DNA of 64,000 nt. Source: Gnetum montanum. Taxonomy: Eukaryota; Streptophyta; Gnetopsida; Gnetales; Gnetaceae. The notes below the pieces were generated by a model. The model saw nothing but the letters and a program-made list of their open reading frames with translations, was not told where the DNA came from and made no database searches. Location: NCBI GenBank assembly GCA_015680685.1, contig MNCI01010832.1, positions 260,641 through 324,640 on the forward strand. Direction: 5' to 3'. The position numbers were made by a program, and so were the translations under genes. This document shows, piece by piece, positions 34,736 to 46,858 of the stretch (its first letter is position 1; every line of letters starts with the position of its first letter).

Positions 34736-37700
34736 GGCCGAATAGTTGACAATTATTTCATGTTTCATTGTTGCTTTGCAAATGTTTATTATGTGCTATT
34801 GCTACAAATATGTATCACTTGACTTGGATTTTTCTTATTGTGGTAGGTTGAACAAAAAAACCATGTAGCATGATCTACATTCACTTTTAACCTTGAGAGA
34901 TCCTCATGGCAAGCTTGCAAGACATCCAAACTTAGAGTTAATAGACTAGGAATCATCCATTGACAACACTGTAGCATCCCTGGAAACATCCCTAGATTGG
35001 CATGAACATTTGATCCAAGCCTTAGACTTAAAGGCTGGGGATGTGACCAAGGACCCTCTCATCGAAGCACCTGTAATGACATCCAGGGGAAATAAGAACA
35101 CTAAAACTTAGCTCCCTCTTAGATCAACAAATGTAAAAGGAGGTATCTAAAGTCCTCCAAGGCAACGTCAAAGTGTTCGCGTGGTCCTATAATGACATGC
35201 CAGGCTTAGACCCATGGCTAATACAACATAACATTGTCTTAGACCCACTTACAAACTAGTCAAAGAAAAAGGCTTGAAAAATTAAATCGGAAATCGCACT
35301 AGCCGTACGTGACAAAATCACCAAGCTATACCAAGAAGGCTTCATTTGTGCGGTCAATTACTCAGAATGGATATCAAACATCATTGTAGTCTCTAAGAAA
35401 ATGAGAGGTATATGAATCTGTATAGACTTCCGAGATCTAAAAAAAGAAACGATTAAGGATGACTTCCCATTGCCAAGTATTGACCAACTTATTGACACTA
35501 TAGTTGGTCATGCTTTATTATCCTTTATGGATGGGTTCTCGGGTTACAATCAAATTCACATCAATCCAGGGCATTAGTTAACGACTACTTTCATAACCCC
35601 TTGGGAAACCTTTTGTTACACTATGATGCCCTTTGGTCTCAAAAACACTGGAGCAACCTATCAACGAGCCATGACGTACATATTCAGCGACTACATCCTA
35701 GAGAGACTAAACGATTACGTGGATGACATAGTAATCAAGTCTAAGATTGCTATTGATCATCCCACTGATCTAGATGTAGTCCTCAAGCATTGTCATAGGC
35801 ATGACTTGCATTTGAATCCAAAGAAATGTGTTTTCAAAGTAAAAATTAGATGCATGCTAGGGTTTGTAGTATCAGAGGCTAGAATATGAGTGGACCTTGA
35901 CAAAGTTAATGCCATCGCTAACCTAGCACCCCCTACCAACCTTAAAGAATTGTGTGGGTTGCAAGGTAGAATATAGTTTATCAAAAGGTTTATAGCAAAG
36001 TTGACTGACAAATTACACCCCATGCAATACTTACTAAAGAAGGGGGTTAACTTTGAGTGGACAACATAGTGTCAACAAGCCTTCGATGACTTGAAGAAAG
36101 AGCTTTTACACCTCCTGACTGTTTACCCACCATAGACGGATAAGCCTTTCTACATCTAACTTGCCACCTTAGACACATCTATCGTAGCATTGTTATGCCA
36201 GAAAAGAGAGGATGGCTTTGAAATCCCAGTCTATTACTTGAGCCATGCATTGATAACCTACGAAGTGAAATACAACAAAGTGGAAAGGAATTGTCTTGCC
36301 CTAGTATTTGCACTAAAAAGGTGGAGACACTACCTATTCTGTAGCCAAGTTAACCTCATATGAAAGAGCAATGTACTTCAGGCTATCACGAACAACTTAT
36401 ATGAAATAGCAGGATAGCCTGATGGAAAGCTATAATGGTAGAATTCGATTTACACTATGTAACCCAATCATCGACAAAGGGACAAGCGATAGCTATGCAG
36501 CTCACAACCTTACCAGTCGATGATCAGGAAATCATAGAACCAGAATTTCCCAACGAACATGTCAATAGCATCAACCCTATGCCATTGCACTTTGAGGTCA
36601 CTTTGCATTTTGATGACGCCTCAACCACATGAGGTGGTAGTGCTACCATTGTCATTACATTCCCCTTGGGTGACATTCAACATTTTGCTTATCATTTTAC
36701 ATTCCTTTGTAGAAACAATGTAGCTAAGTACAAAGGACTCCTTAGGGGCCTTTTAGTAGCCCAACAATTAAAGATCCAACATTTGGCAGTCCGAGGTGAT
36801 TCTCAAGTCGTCGTCAACCAAATCACTGAAATCTATGCCTGTAAAGCCTCACATTTATAACCTTATTGTTATTTGGCCAAAAAATTGTTAAAATAGCTCA
36901 CAATGATAGATATCCAACATATGCCATGCAACGAAAACACCATAGCATATGCCTTAGCCATGCTAGCGTTAAAAGTGCCACCACACCTGTTTGCAACTTT
37001 ACCTACTTCGATAAGGAATGCATGAAGCCTGCCAATCAAGTGGTACACATTGCCTCCTTAAGCGCTACCAATGCCCAAGAGTGGTATGCTAACTTTAAAG
37101 CCTACCTTCAACGTGGTAGATCCCCACACAGCTTGACATCCACCCAAAAGGATGCAATCTGAAAACAAGCATGGTAATATGTCCTTGTAGGAGATAATAC
37201 CTTATGAAAACACTCCTTTGATGGGATATTTCTAACTTACGCTAGTGGGAAGAGGCACAAAAAATCATTAACGAAGTCCATGAAGGACTATGTGGAGGAC
37301 ACATAGCTCCTAGAGCCATGGCAGCTAAAATAAGATGCCTAGGGTATATACTGGCCTTGCATGGAATGAGATTGCTTTGCTAAAGTTAGGACATGTGATA
37401 CATGTCAACATCATGCAAATATTATACATGTTTCACCTACTGAGTTTCACCCTACACAAATCATGTGGCCATTCCAATGACGGGGACTAGATATCATAAG
37501 ACCCATATCACCTAAGTCTTCCGCAGGACATAGCTTCATCATCACTGCCACTGAGTACTGCACAAAGTGGGCAAAGGCTATCCCCCTTAGGAAAACTACA
37601 TCCCAACAAGTTTGCCACTTTATCTTAGACAACATCGTAACAAGGTTTGATCTTCCCATGACTATTGTGATAGACAATGAGCCACAGTTTAATAGTGCGG

Positions 37701-38322
37701 AAACCAAAACCTTTTGTAGAAATCTTGGCATCAAGCAATCCTTTTCATCGCCATACTCCCAACAGGAAAATGGTCAGGCAGAGGCTACAAACAAGGCCAT
37801 CATCAACTTGCTTAGAAAGATGCTTAGCAATAGCAAGAGGTGATGGCACAAGCAAATCGTCTATGTGTTGTGGGCCTACCATATGATGTGCAGAACGACT
37901 ACAGGTAAGACTCCTTGTAGCCTAGTTTATAGATTTGAAGTAGTGTTACCTCTTGAATTGTAGGTACCGTCACTTTAGATGATCCTTTTAAGCATCGTGA
38001 ATGAGGCCCAGAACAATGAGTCAAGGATCATTGACCTTGAATCCATAGAGGAGGAGTGTGCTCAAACACTGGTTTGTATTGAATGATACCAAGATAAGCA
38101 GCGGTAAAAGCATCATTCCAACCTACATCGATGATCGATCACAAAGGGGAACCTAGTTCACAGAGATGTCTGTAAACATGCTAACAAGTTCTCAGTAAAC
38201 TGGGAAGGCCCATTCATAGTCATGAAGGCCTATAAGAACAGAGCCTTCAAACTGGCAGACATGGATGACAAAGAGTTTGCAAATCTAGTGAACCACTTGT
38301 ACCTCAAGCCATACTACGTTTG
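34736..38322 (+). pseudogene. Element A pol: RT, two RNase H domains, integrase
   Basis: After a linker with GDVTKDPLIE, RT spans about 35,150-35,990, with MPFGLKNTGATYQRAM and the catalytic Tyr-Val-Asp-Asp at 35,716-35,727. Classical RNase H is at about 36,060-36,510 (LALVFALKRWRHYLF). Archaeal-type RNase H is at about 36,590-36,990 (LHFDDAST, RGDSQVVVNQ). Integrase runs from about 37,080, with zinc-finger remnants (EGLCGGHIAPRAM, TCDTCQ), the RGLDII and IDNEPQF acidic residues, and the third catalytic Glu in QQENGQAEA. It ends near 38,322. Numerous TAG/TGA codons and a shift near 37,350 make it non-functional. It is more decayed than the copy in B, consistent with A being older. Confidence 0.9.
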
Positions 38323-38334
38323 ATGCAAAGGCAA

Positions 38335-38715
38335 GGTAAGCATAGATAGTATGCTATGACTATAAACTAGCACAGATAGTTTGCTATGACTATAAACTGG
38401 CACAGATAGTCTGCCATGACTATAAACTGGCACGAACTATCCACTATGACATAAAACTGGCATGGACCATCCACTATGACCTTAAACTAGCCCATCCACC
38501 ATTCGCTACGATGATAAACTAGCATAACGGTCTGCTATGACCTTAAACTAGCACAACGGTTTGCTAGGACCTTAAATTAGCACACAACGGTCTGCTAGGA
38601 CCTTAAATTAGTATAACAGTCTACTAGGACCTTAAATTAGCATATTTTAGTCTACTGGGACCTTAAACTAATACATCAGATGGTCTACCAAGACCTTAAA
38701 CTAGGTTTTCGGCAC
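38335..38715 (+). repeat. Repeat array 3 of element A
   Basis: About twelve units of 28-32 bp ('gtctgctatgactataaactggcacag' changing to 'ggtctgctaggaccttaaattagcacaac') directly follow the integrase. The later units contain the CTTAAA(C/T)TAG core shared with array 2. Confidence 0.85.
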
Positions 38716-40107
38716 AACATTCCTAGCTTGCATCAATGACCCTATTAACAAGTGAGCGTGCACAATGCCGACATGAGGTGGGATGTTGCAGTTCTAGAAT
38801 GCAGTTCATGATGATAAGAGAATACCCTCTAGAACATATGCAATGCCACTACCCCTAGCACCTTGCTGATCCTTTGGAAATGTCATCTAACATCTTGTTG
38901 ACCTTCTAGAGCTACCGCTACCACCACCCGTTGCCTTGGTAGTAGATCCTATTGTCAGCACTTACTGCGGGAGTCCCAGCACTATTGTGGCCTAGCCACA
39001 AAGTTGCTATCCTCTAGGCCCCACCATCATCCAAGCTTGAAAGACATTCAGTTGTTATGCTTCTCACCTTACAGCTAAACTGCATGATGTTTGCCTTCGG
39101 CGGGGACTCCTGAGCACTCACATCACCATAGCTCTTAGCCTCCTCAGTGCCAACCCCTTTAGTTTGCCACTACTAGAATCGTTGCTGGCCTCCCTACTTT
39201 GGACGGTGCATGCCTCAGCAACAATGCTTGCCACTTCGGTGGAGTCTAAAGTAAGTAAGACCTTTGCCTAACTGCATTTCATGGTTACATTTCTTTGGTC
39301 TACTTTCTATTACGATTGTAGGATACAGGTTGAGTTGGCATTGGTTAGGGATGTGTTTCGCTAGGAGGAAAAGACACTACATCATTCTGAGATGACCTTT
39401 TTGACTAGCTTGGCTACTTGGGGGTGCACATCTTGCCCTTCCCCTTAACCTTCATTGTCTCGTTTCTTACACCCAAAGTTTCCCTTTTCATGTCTCTTTT
39501 ACAAGCTTTCTCGATGCATGCAAAGCACTCCCATATGCTCAACCTCAAAATTCATGACGCGCGTAATGTAGCTCATCGCATGGGAAGCATTTATAGGCAA
39601 GTCAAAGCCCCACATGGATGTAACACAACTCATCTTGGGGAGGAAACACCTGTCCTACAACAATAAGGTTGTTTGCAAGTGAACATGGCTAAATAGCAGA
39701 AGAAAAGCACAAAAGTGTAAAAGAGTAACAAAAAAAAAGAAGGCTAAAAAAAAGCATGTGCCCGAAACAAATGGCACACTAGCTATTTCAAAAATGACCA
39801 TCTCTAAGCATTCTGACGAGAGGTTAGAAGTTAGCAAAAGAAAGATGCTCACGCGTGTCGATTCCCTCACAAGCACTTCAAAAAGGGATCATGCTACATT
39901 TCATCTTTTCTTTTCCTGAACCTATCCCCTCAAGTCGATCCTTTCACCCATTTTCCTACATAACTATCTTGATACTCCCAAGCATAGCAAAGAAACATCT
40001 AAGAGACCACTAGAGAGTGATGTTAGCATCTTGTCCTTCATGGTGTTTCGTGTTCTTTGTTGATGTCTATCGAGTGGATCCTCCAGACATCAACAAAGAA
40101 GGGCCAG
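38716..40107 (+). other. Element A 3' untranslated region and polypurine tract
   Basis: It is homologous to 31,611-32,957. It ends in AACAAAGAAGGGCCAG directly before the LTR. Short open frames in it are not shared with B in phase, so I see no gene. Confidence 0.7.
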
Positions 40108-41969
40108 TGAAACACCATAAAATTTCAGGACCCTCATGCTTTAGCAGAGTCTTGGGATTTGGGCAAGGACTTCCACAAGTGCAACATCATGATGGTTTGG
40201 TAGGAAAGTGTAGGCATTGAGGATAAACTATCTAGTCCGACAAGTTTTCTATCTCCAAGGTTGACAGGCCCATTGGATTTTCTAGCCTACCCAACTAGAT
40301 AACTGACTTGGCTGACAGTTTACGTAGAGACCATGCTAGGAGTTGTCTAAAGTGTTTTGGATGAGCAAAAAAATTTAGCAAGTTTTGTAGTGAAGAAGTT
40401 TGCTATACTACGCTACGCTATGCAACGTAGCAAGCCTTGAAAGATAACCACTCAAGCACCCAAATGAAAATTGACAAAATGATTGCAAGATAAGTTAGGA
40501 TTCAGCCAACACAAGGTGCTATGCTATGCAGCGTAGCATAGTGTAGCAAAGGCAGAGTATAAAGGCCCATCTTGCCAAGTGATTCCAACAAGAAAATTGC
40601 ACTTGGCAAAGCTTCGGCCTCCAAAACTGATTGCACCACTTAGCCCTGAGGGCCTTGAGCAAAGTTTCTTACTAGAAAATGGCAGATTGAATAAGGAAGC
40701 ATGATACATTGGCTACTACACTATGATACACTACATAGTGTAGCACAGTATAGCAACAATGAAAAAATAATAGAAGTGTTCCAAAAATGAATTCAGCAAG
40801 TTTGAAGGCTTCCAGGTATGAAGGAAAAATGTTATGGTTGTTTGCTTGACCAAGCCTTAGACAAATGCTCTTCAGCTCCTACGAAAATTTCTATCAAGAC
40901 TAGTGGCTATGCTATGCTATGCTACATAGCGTAGCACAATGTAGCAAGCAGCTACTTATGCTACACTAATGTGCTCAATATTGTGAGTAGTGCAACAATG
41001 GCATGGAAGCATCAAGATATCTTCAGGTAGCTCTAGAACTTATTGACAATAATCTTCCTCACTCTGGAATCTCCTTGGCAAAATCAACAATTTAACTTCG
41101 TTTTGCATACCACTGGTCAACTCCCAAAAGTTTGTTCCTACACTTGACCCTGCTTGTAAGAGCAAGGAAGACATAGTCTTGGAGCATAGGCTTCATTTTG
41201 TTGACATTATTAGCACACTAGATTTTGGCACATGTTGTTTTGACGGTATAGTCATAGCATAACAAAGTTCGCATCCAGCATCACACACCTACACGGTACA
41301 ACCATGTTTGCACCTTGTGGGGGCCCAGGACACATGGAATCCAAACCACATTTCTCTCCTACTCCTCGCCCTATAAATACCCTGGAAAAAAAATGCTCGA
41401 GGTTGGGCTGGTTGGCTTTGTTGGTAAAAAAGTTGGCTTTTTGGTGTAGTTGGCTTTTAAGTTGGATTTTGGAGATCATAGTTGGCATTTTCAGCATTCT
41501 GGTTACCTTTGAGTTCTCTGGTTGGCTCCAAACATCCCTTTGTGAGTCAAGCATTTTGGCATCTTAGCGAATAGAGTAGCAAGCAGAAGACCTGTGACTA
41601 TACTGTTCTATGTAAGCTGTGCCTCTTTTGTGTTGCATGTTCTATTGTACACCTTTCAGCAAAGCAAAAGATCAAACTCGTGACCTTGGGGCAGTGCACT
41701 TTCTCACACAAGTCTATTTTGCTATTTGCTTACTATCATCATTGTTTATGCATTATTTCGATCGTCGATTTACTTCTTGTGTCTCTTTTTCGAAACAAAC
41801 ATTTATGAAAGGTTAAGATACATGGATTAAGTCCCTATATGATTGACTAGACTGTTCAGGGCATCCCACTTTCGTTTCTCTCTAGGACGGCTCTTGCATG
41901 GATCTGGGGTTAAACTGTTCACCCGGCAACCTCTTCATGTTCTAGCCATCGACGTTTTTGGTCACTACA
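40108..41969 (+). repeat. Element A 3' LTR
   Basis: TGAAACACC ... CACTACA, 1,862 bp. It includes the 370-bp stretch (about 40,952-41,320) missing from the 5' LTR. TATAAATA lies at 41,372. The GCTATGC palindromes match those of the 5' LTR in position. Confidence 0.9.
41372..41379 (+). promoter_or_regulatory. TATA box in element A 3' LTR
   Basis: TATAAATA in CCCTATAAATACCC, conserved with 9,912 and 34,087. Confidence 0.65.
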
Positions 41970-41974
41970 TCTCC
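41970..41974. repeat. Target-site duplication of element A, right copy (TCTCC)
   Basis: Exact repeat of 9,016-9,020. Confidence 0.9.
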
Positions 41975-42700
41975 TCCTCGATGTTTCTTCCATCCCTTAT
42001 TACCCTCATCTTGGGGTTTCTTCCACTCTAAATCAGGATCTAGAATTGCCCTATTTATCATTGACCAAGCCATCCGTAGTGGCTATGGCCATTGGCAGAT
42101 CTTTGACATTCTGCCTCCTCAACTCAGCCTGAGCCCACAGCTATAAGCATGAGGAAGGAACTAATCCTTCAGCTCCTTTCTTAGTGCCCCCCTGTTGAGA
42201 TTTTAAGGGTGGCTAGCACTCACATCAATCTCCAGCCACATCCTCCACCAGAACTTTGCATCTCCCACAAGATACATGCTGGTGATCGTGACCCTTTGGT
42301 CCTCAGGTACATGAGTAGCATGAAATTATTACTCCATGTACCATAGGAAGTTTTTCAATTCCTTCACATTTCGGCTTCCTCCAAACTATTTTGGTTCTGG
42401 CACTTTCAGCTTGGAGTATGCTAGGTTCCTATCCCCATGTGAAGATCCTCCAATGATCTTCTTGAGCAATGCGATGTCATCCTCAAGGGATGACATATGT
42501 ACCTTTACATTCTTAATCTCACCCCCATGAGATTCAAGTTCATCCTGAACCAAATCATGGCTCTACTGCAACTTGTTGATTTCCCTATGGTGTAGCACCG
42601 CTTGGTCTATAAGGGATTAAGCATTAGAAGTAGGGGCTCCAATCAACACTTCCAAGATAGCAATGTACTCAGCAAGGTCCTCCATCAAAATAGCCTTGTT
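41975..42700 (-). pseudogene. Element G gag, N-terminal and core part
   Basis: On the minus strand the frame begins near 42,690 (MEDLAEYIAILEVL). It has a predicted coiled-coil start (HGGEIKNVKVHMSSLEDDI), then FGGSRNVKELKNFLWYME, TSMYLVGDAKFWWRMW, and a helical end with AQAELRRQNVKDLPMAM. This is the standard chromovirus-type gag order. Several stops are TAG for CAG and there are frame changes. The element A insertion at 41,974 cuts the basic linker before the zinc knuckle. The reading resumes at 9,015. Confidence 0.8.
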
Positions 42701-42721
42701 TTAATACTAACTATCATTGGG

Positions 42722-43966
42722 TGAATCATAGCAGAAAATTTTTCACCAAGTGATAGCGCTAAGTGCCCGACTTAGCTAGCTACTTGCAATGATGCACAAT
42801 GATGCTCAAGCACAGGAGGAACATGCTTATAGGAAAAAATCATAACCTTTACTCACAAAGGTATGATACAACAACATGTATAGGAGTTTCCCACCCAATG
42901 TGAGAAACACCTCTTTTACTTAGGAATGGGCATTCCTAGCCTTGCCAGTACACTCCTCTAACTGGTGCTACATTCTGTAGCTCACAACAGTTGTTCTGGA
43001 GATGCCCCAACACCTTTGACAGGTGCGGGTATTCTCGGCCTTGCCAGTATGCTCCCGTAACTGGTGCTACATCCTGTAGCTTACAACAGTTGTTCTAGAG
43101 GTTCCCCTACACCTTTGATAGGCGCAAGCATTCTTGGCCTTGCCAGTACGCTCTCATAACTAGCGCTACATCCTAGTAGCTTTAGAGGTGCTCTAGCACC
43201 TCATGTGTTATAGGTGTGGGCATTTCTAGCCATGCTAGTATGCTCTCGTAACTAGAGCCCTACATCTCGTAGCTCTAGAGGTTCTCCAACACCTCGTGTT
43301 TATGGGCGCAAGCATTCCCAGCCCTACCAATATGCTCTTGTCACTGGCGTGCTATATCCTGTAGCTCTAGAGGTGCTCTAAAACCTCATGTTTATGGACG
43401 TGGGCATTCTTGACCTTGCCAGTACGCTCCCATAACTAGCGTTACATCATGTCGATCTCTCCCCGGAGGTGCTCCAACACCTCTTGGGTTTATAGGTGTA
43501 GGCATAATCAACCTTGCTAGTACACTCTTGTGACTGACACTGAAAACCCCTGTTACTCACATATCTATCATGGAGTATGCATGTAATCCATTACCAGTTT
43601 TGTGTTCCATCCACTTCACCCCAATTGGCGATAGCAAAAGTGCATGCACTACATCCAGATGCACCTAGTTATAGCTCCTCTTGCATTCATCCCACTTGGC
43701 TTTGTCTAGCGGTAATAGATGTGGATGTGTTGCATCTGGATGAATCTAGCTATAGCCTCCTTGCATGCATCCACTTGGTTTCATCTATTTTGGTAACTCT
43801 AGTTACCCCATGCACTTACTATGCATGCCACCCAAGAGTGCACCCATGTGCTCCACATTCATCTATAGCCAATAGATGTCTTTCCACACCCCAAGTGTGG
43901 ATCAATTATAGCTCACGCATGCTTGCACATGAGCCTATGACTACAGCTGCTCTAGAGGTCATGATA
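42722..43966 (-). repeat. Element G 5' LTR
   Basis: Its 1,245 bp match 6,160-7,416. On the minus strand the gag start lies about 30 bp beyond its end. The primer-binding site is too decayed to name: the bases after GATTCA are CCCAATGATAGTTAG. Confidence 0.85.
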
Positions 43967-44760
43967 GGCTACCACTAGGAATGGGAAAAATAGCATGCAA
44001 GCTTTCACTACTCTAGAAAAAAAATCAAGACTGTGGTTGAGATAAGGGAAATATTGTGAATAAAAACAACCATCCTATCTATTACCAAGCTACTAACCAT
44101 TGCCAACTTTGATGCAAAGGCATCACAGTTATTGTTATCCTCATCGAACCAACCTACCTTTATTCCTACCAATTCTGCAAAACTCATTTCTCTAAACTGC
44201 ATCATAAGACTTTCATCTATGACTTCCTAGTCAAAACAAGAAGCCAAATTGCATTTCTATGCATCACCGACATCTCCAATAAAGAAGAAACTCATTCTTC
44301 CAATTCCCTTGATTAGTTTTCCTTATCTTCAGCATAGAAATATACCATAGCTTTAGTGACATCTAGCCCAAATAGAGGAGTTAGTGACCCAGTAGATATT
44401 GTACCAAATACCATAGGAATTACATAGATCCATGCTGGAGCAGCGATTTTCGTAAGTATTGAAAATGGAGCTTTAAGTCCCATTTCTAAATCCCTGTCAT
44501 CTAATTTTGATTCAAATATTTTTTGATGAGCCTCTACCTTAGCCTGTGTTTGCTATTCAAAAGCTCATAGTCCTCTATGAAGATAAATAGTTCTACATTG
44601 CTTGACTGTGCGTGGCTGATCCAAACTTCTAAGATACTTTATCAGTACCTCCAGATCCTTGAAGCTTAAACAGAGCTACATAAACACTAACCTCTTTAGA
44701 AATTAGAGATTTATGGTCACCCAAACGTGCATGCTCATAACCACCAACAACATCAATTTT
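43967..44760 (-). pseudogene. ABCB-type transporter pseudogene, upstream fragment
   Basis: On the minus strand, 44,740-44,650 reads GDHKSLISKEVSVYVALFKLQ, the end of the first nucleotide-binding domain (family pattern GxHxELI..GxYxxLxxLQ). Next, at 44,540-44,370, comes the start of the second membrane domain (PFSILTKIAAPAWIYVIP; GSLTPLFGLDVTKAMVYFYA). At 44,180-44,010 is VGWFDEDNNNCDAFASKLA with a following membrane segment; GWFDEDxN is a hallmark of plant ABCB/P-glycoprotein transporters. Near 43,980 a short IFPIP piece leads to the element G insertion, and the gene continues at 6,159. These transporters export substrates, including auxin, at the plasma membrane. This copy is dead. No obvious intron separates the pieces. 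Confidence 0.75.
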
Positions 44761-45019
44761 AGATTTTTAAAATTTAAGGCTTTTCCACTAATTTTCCTTC
44801 AACATCATTCATATTTTTTTATTAATCGTATTCCTTGTTTGCTACAGTACTGTCTTTCAATCTCCAAGGGAGTAATTTGGCAATTTAATTTTCTTTTCCA
44901 ACAAGGTGTCAGCATAATTTTATTTAATAGTGAATAGCTTATGGAAAATTCATTTAAAACCATTAAAGTGCCTAAAATCCTTGATCTCTCTTTTAGAAAA
45001 TCATTTTTTTTTACAATCA

Positions 45020-46395
45020 ACACAGGCTAGATGATAAATGGAGTTCCTTTTTCAAAGTCTGCTACATAAAATGGTAAAAATGTGCCAACACACCCTTAGT
45101 GATATTGTACTTGAACCTCTCCATGAAGGGGCTGAAGAGTTACTCTAAGGATGTGATAGATCTGTGGGGAAGCATTCTATACCATTCAAGTACTTTTCCA
45201 ATTAAGGAGTTTGAAAAGCTTCTAAAGATGATGTGGGGATAATTGACTAGTAGCATGCATTCATTGTGGAAGGTAATGACATGATTTATAGGATCAAATT
45301 ATCTATTATACTTAGTAAAATTTGGCAATGAAATGCCTTTTGGAAGTTGAGTTGGGGTGGGGGAATCAAAGGCTTAATGGGATCAATGAGGAGATTGGCA
45401 ATGAAGACTACAAAACTGCCCCCATGTAGTGCTATGGATCTTCATGTTTAGTCTTCATTCAGCTAAAGCCTAGACATGAGGTCTTGCAACAAGAGTTTAA
45501 TTTAGATGGAGCACAAGGAATTAATGGAACAATAGGATTACCCAAAATGGAATTGTGAGAGGGTAAAAATGGTTGTGGTAATATAGTAGCTTGCATAGGA
45601 ATTTGAGGTGCATTATATTAAGGTACATGCTGCACAAGTGGACGAAATGATAGTGACACTTTTGTTGATTGAGTTTGTGCCATATGTGATACTATTTGAA
45701 AAGGGTTAAGTTGTGGATTAACATTTTGTGGCAATGCCGGGAGAGCAAGACTGACTATAGTAGTGTTAGGGAATAAACTATAGATAAGAAGTAAGTTAAC
45801 CCCATATGATACTACAATAGTAGAAGTAGAAGCAATGGGAGTAACAATTTGTGGAACATGCATGAAAAATGGATTGTTAAAGTTGATAAGATTAATGTGT
45901 TGCAAACCATGGTTGAATAGGCAGATAGTATGCTAATGATAAAGGCTAGTAGGTAATAAAGTATGAGAATTTACATTCTTCTTCACCATCAGAGATTCTG
46001 ATACCACCACTTTTACTATGTTGATCATGCAATTACAAATTTTGGCTACTAACATTAATGTTAGGGTTCCCAATGAGATGTTTTGCAATGCCACTTGCCA
46101 TGGCCTATATTTTGTCCCTAGCAAGTAAATACTCTGCCAGCGTGGCTTGCTCAGACTGGATGAGCTCAATGGATTCTATTGGGTTGGGAAATAAAGGTCC
46201 CAAACCATTGTCTACCTCATATTTAGCAATTCTTCTTAGCTTGTTCTTAGGTAGTGTGATGCTTATCTCCCTTTTTATGCATGAGAATTTGTAGTCATGT
46301 TGCATCATGGGTGCCATAAGTGCCTGAGCTTTTTTCATTTCTATTAGCTTATAGACTTGAGAGCCTTGAGAGAAGTTAGATCCTTTCCTTGTCAT
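45020..46395 (-). pseudogene. Element D gag (Ty3/gypsy)
   Basis: Minus-strand start MTRKGSNFSQGSQ at 46,395 is followed by a helical region with several leucines and lysines, then a Pro/Ile/Val-rich segment (45,905-45,560). The gag core lies at about 45,330-45,060 (DPINHVITFHNECML; GKVLEWYRMLPHRSITSLE; FMERFKYNITKG). The core pattern is the same as in A and B. After FKYNITKG the sequence loses gag similarity, and the ABCB fragment begins about 300 bp further on, so the rest of D is deleted. The stops are largely at Gln positions. Confidence 0.75.
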
Positions 46396-46564
46396 GGTGT
46401 TAAAGAGAGTCTCCTACATAAACTTTGGAAAAGAACCAAAGATCAAGTGTAAATAAGAACATAAATTAAAACTAAGTAAAAATGCTAAGAGTGAGAAAAT
46501 TTCTGATTGCTAAAAAGAACCTATAGGATGCTAGGAAATAAGTCCAAGATACTAGAAATCCTAT

Positions 46565-46588
46565 TGGCTCTCCTTCTAGCCCTAAAAA
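46565..46588 (-). other. Primer-binding region of element D
   Basis: On the minus strand TTTTTAGGGCTAGAAGGAGAGCC follows the LTR end ATGAACA. It corresponds to the primer-binding regions of A and B and fixes the orientation of D. Confidence 0.65.
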
Positions 46589-46858
46589 TGTTCATGTAGA
46601 AATGTTTTTGACACTTCTACAAGGGCACCTCCATGAACTAAGTGTTGAAATACTTAGCGCATGGGCATAAATGATCTTTAGATTGATGTAATCCTTGATA
46701 AATCAACAATTATGAAATAAAAGGGCCAAAATCCTCCAATCAAATATGGACTTAGCCTATTGTAGACGTTCTAGGAATTATAGGAAAATGATGAAAAATG
46801 TGAATTTTTAATGTGAAAAATAACTAAGTGTAAAATCACTATAAAAATTCAGGATCAT

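Larger units (their letters stand above)
9021..41969 (+). mobile_element. Element A: Tat-like Ty3/gypsy retrotransposon, split by element B
   Basis: LTRs at 9,021-10,527 and 40,108-41,969 are flanked by an exact 5-bp duplication. Plus-strand order: primer-binding region, gag (10,769-13,909), protease (to 14,466), a repeat array, a spliced gene on the opposite strand (15,128-19,101), a second repeat array interrupted by element B, RT (34,960-35,990), classical RNase H, archaeal-type RNase H, integrase (to 38,322), a third array, 3' untranslated sequence and polypurine tract. Without B it is about 18.0 kb. The dual RNase H is diagnostic of the Tat lineage (established for Ogre/Tat elements). 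All frames are broken, mostly by TAG for CAG. Confidence 0.9.
6160..43966 (-). mobile_element. Element G: minus-strand Ty3/gypsy (chromovirus-like), split by element A
   Basis: Two similar direct repeats of about 1.25 kb (6,160-7,416 and 42,722-43,966) bound the element. The minus-strand order is 5' LTR (right), coiled-coil gag N-terminus, gag core, then a break at 41,974 where element A sits, then gag zinc knuckle, protease-like segment and RT start at 9,015-8,270, a rearranged RT/RNase H stretch, polypurine tract and 3' LTR. Removing element A and one TCTCC joins the gag reading across the break. Full RT, RNase H and integrase are missing, so the pol core was deleted. A clean target duplication at the outer ends was not found. 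The insertion lies inside the ABCB pseudogene. Confidence 0.8.

Noticed and set aside
46853-46858. Target duplication for the copia element
   Set aside because: Flanks ATCAT and AAAAT do not match well enough to claim.
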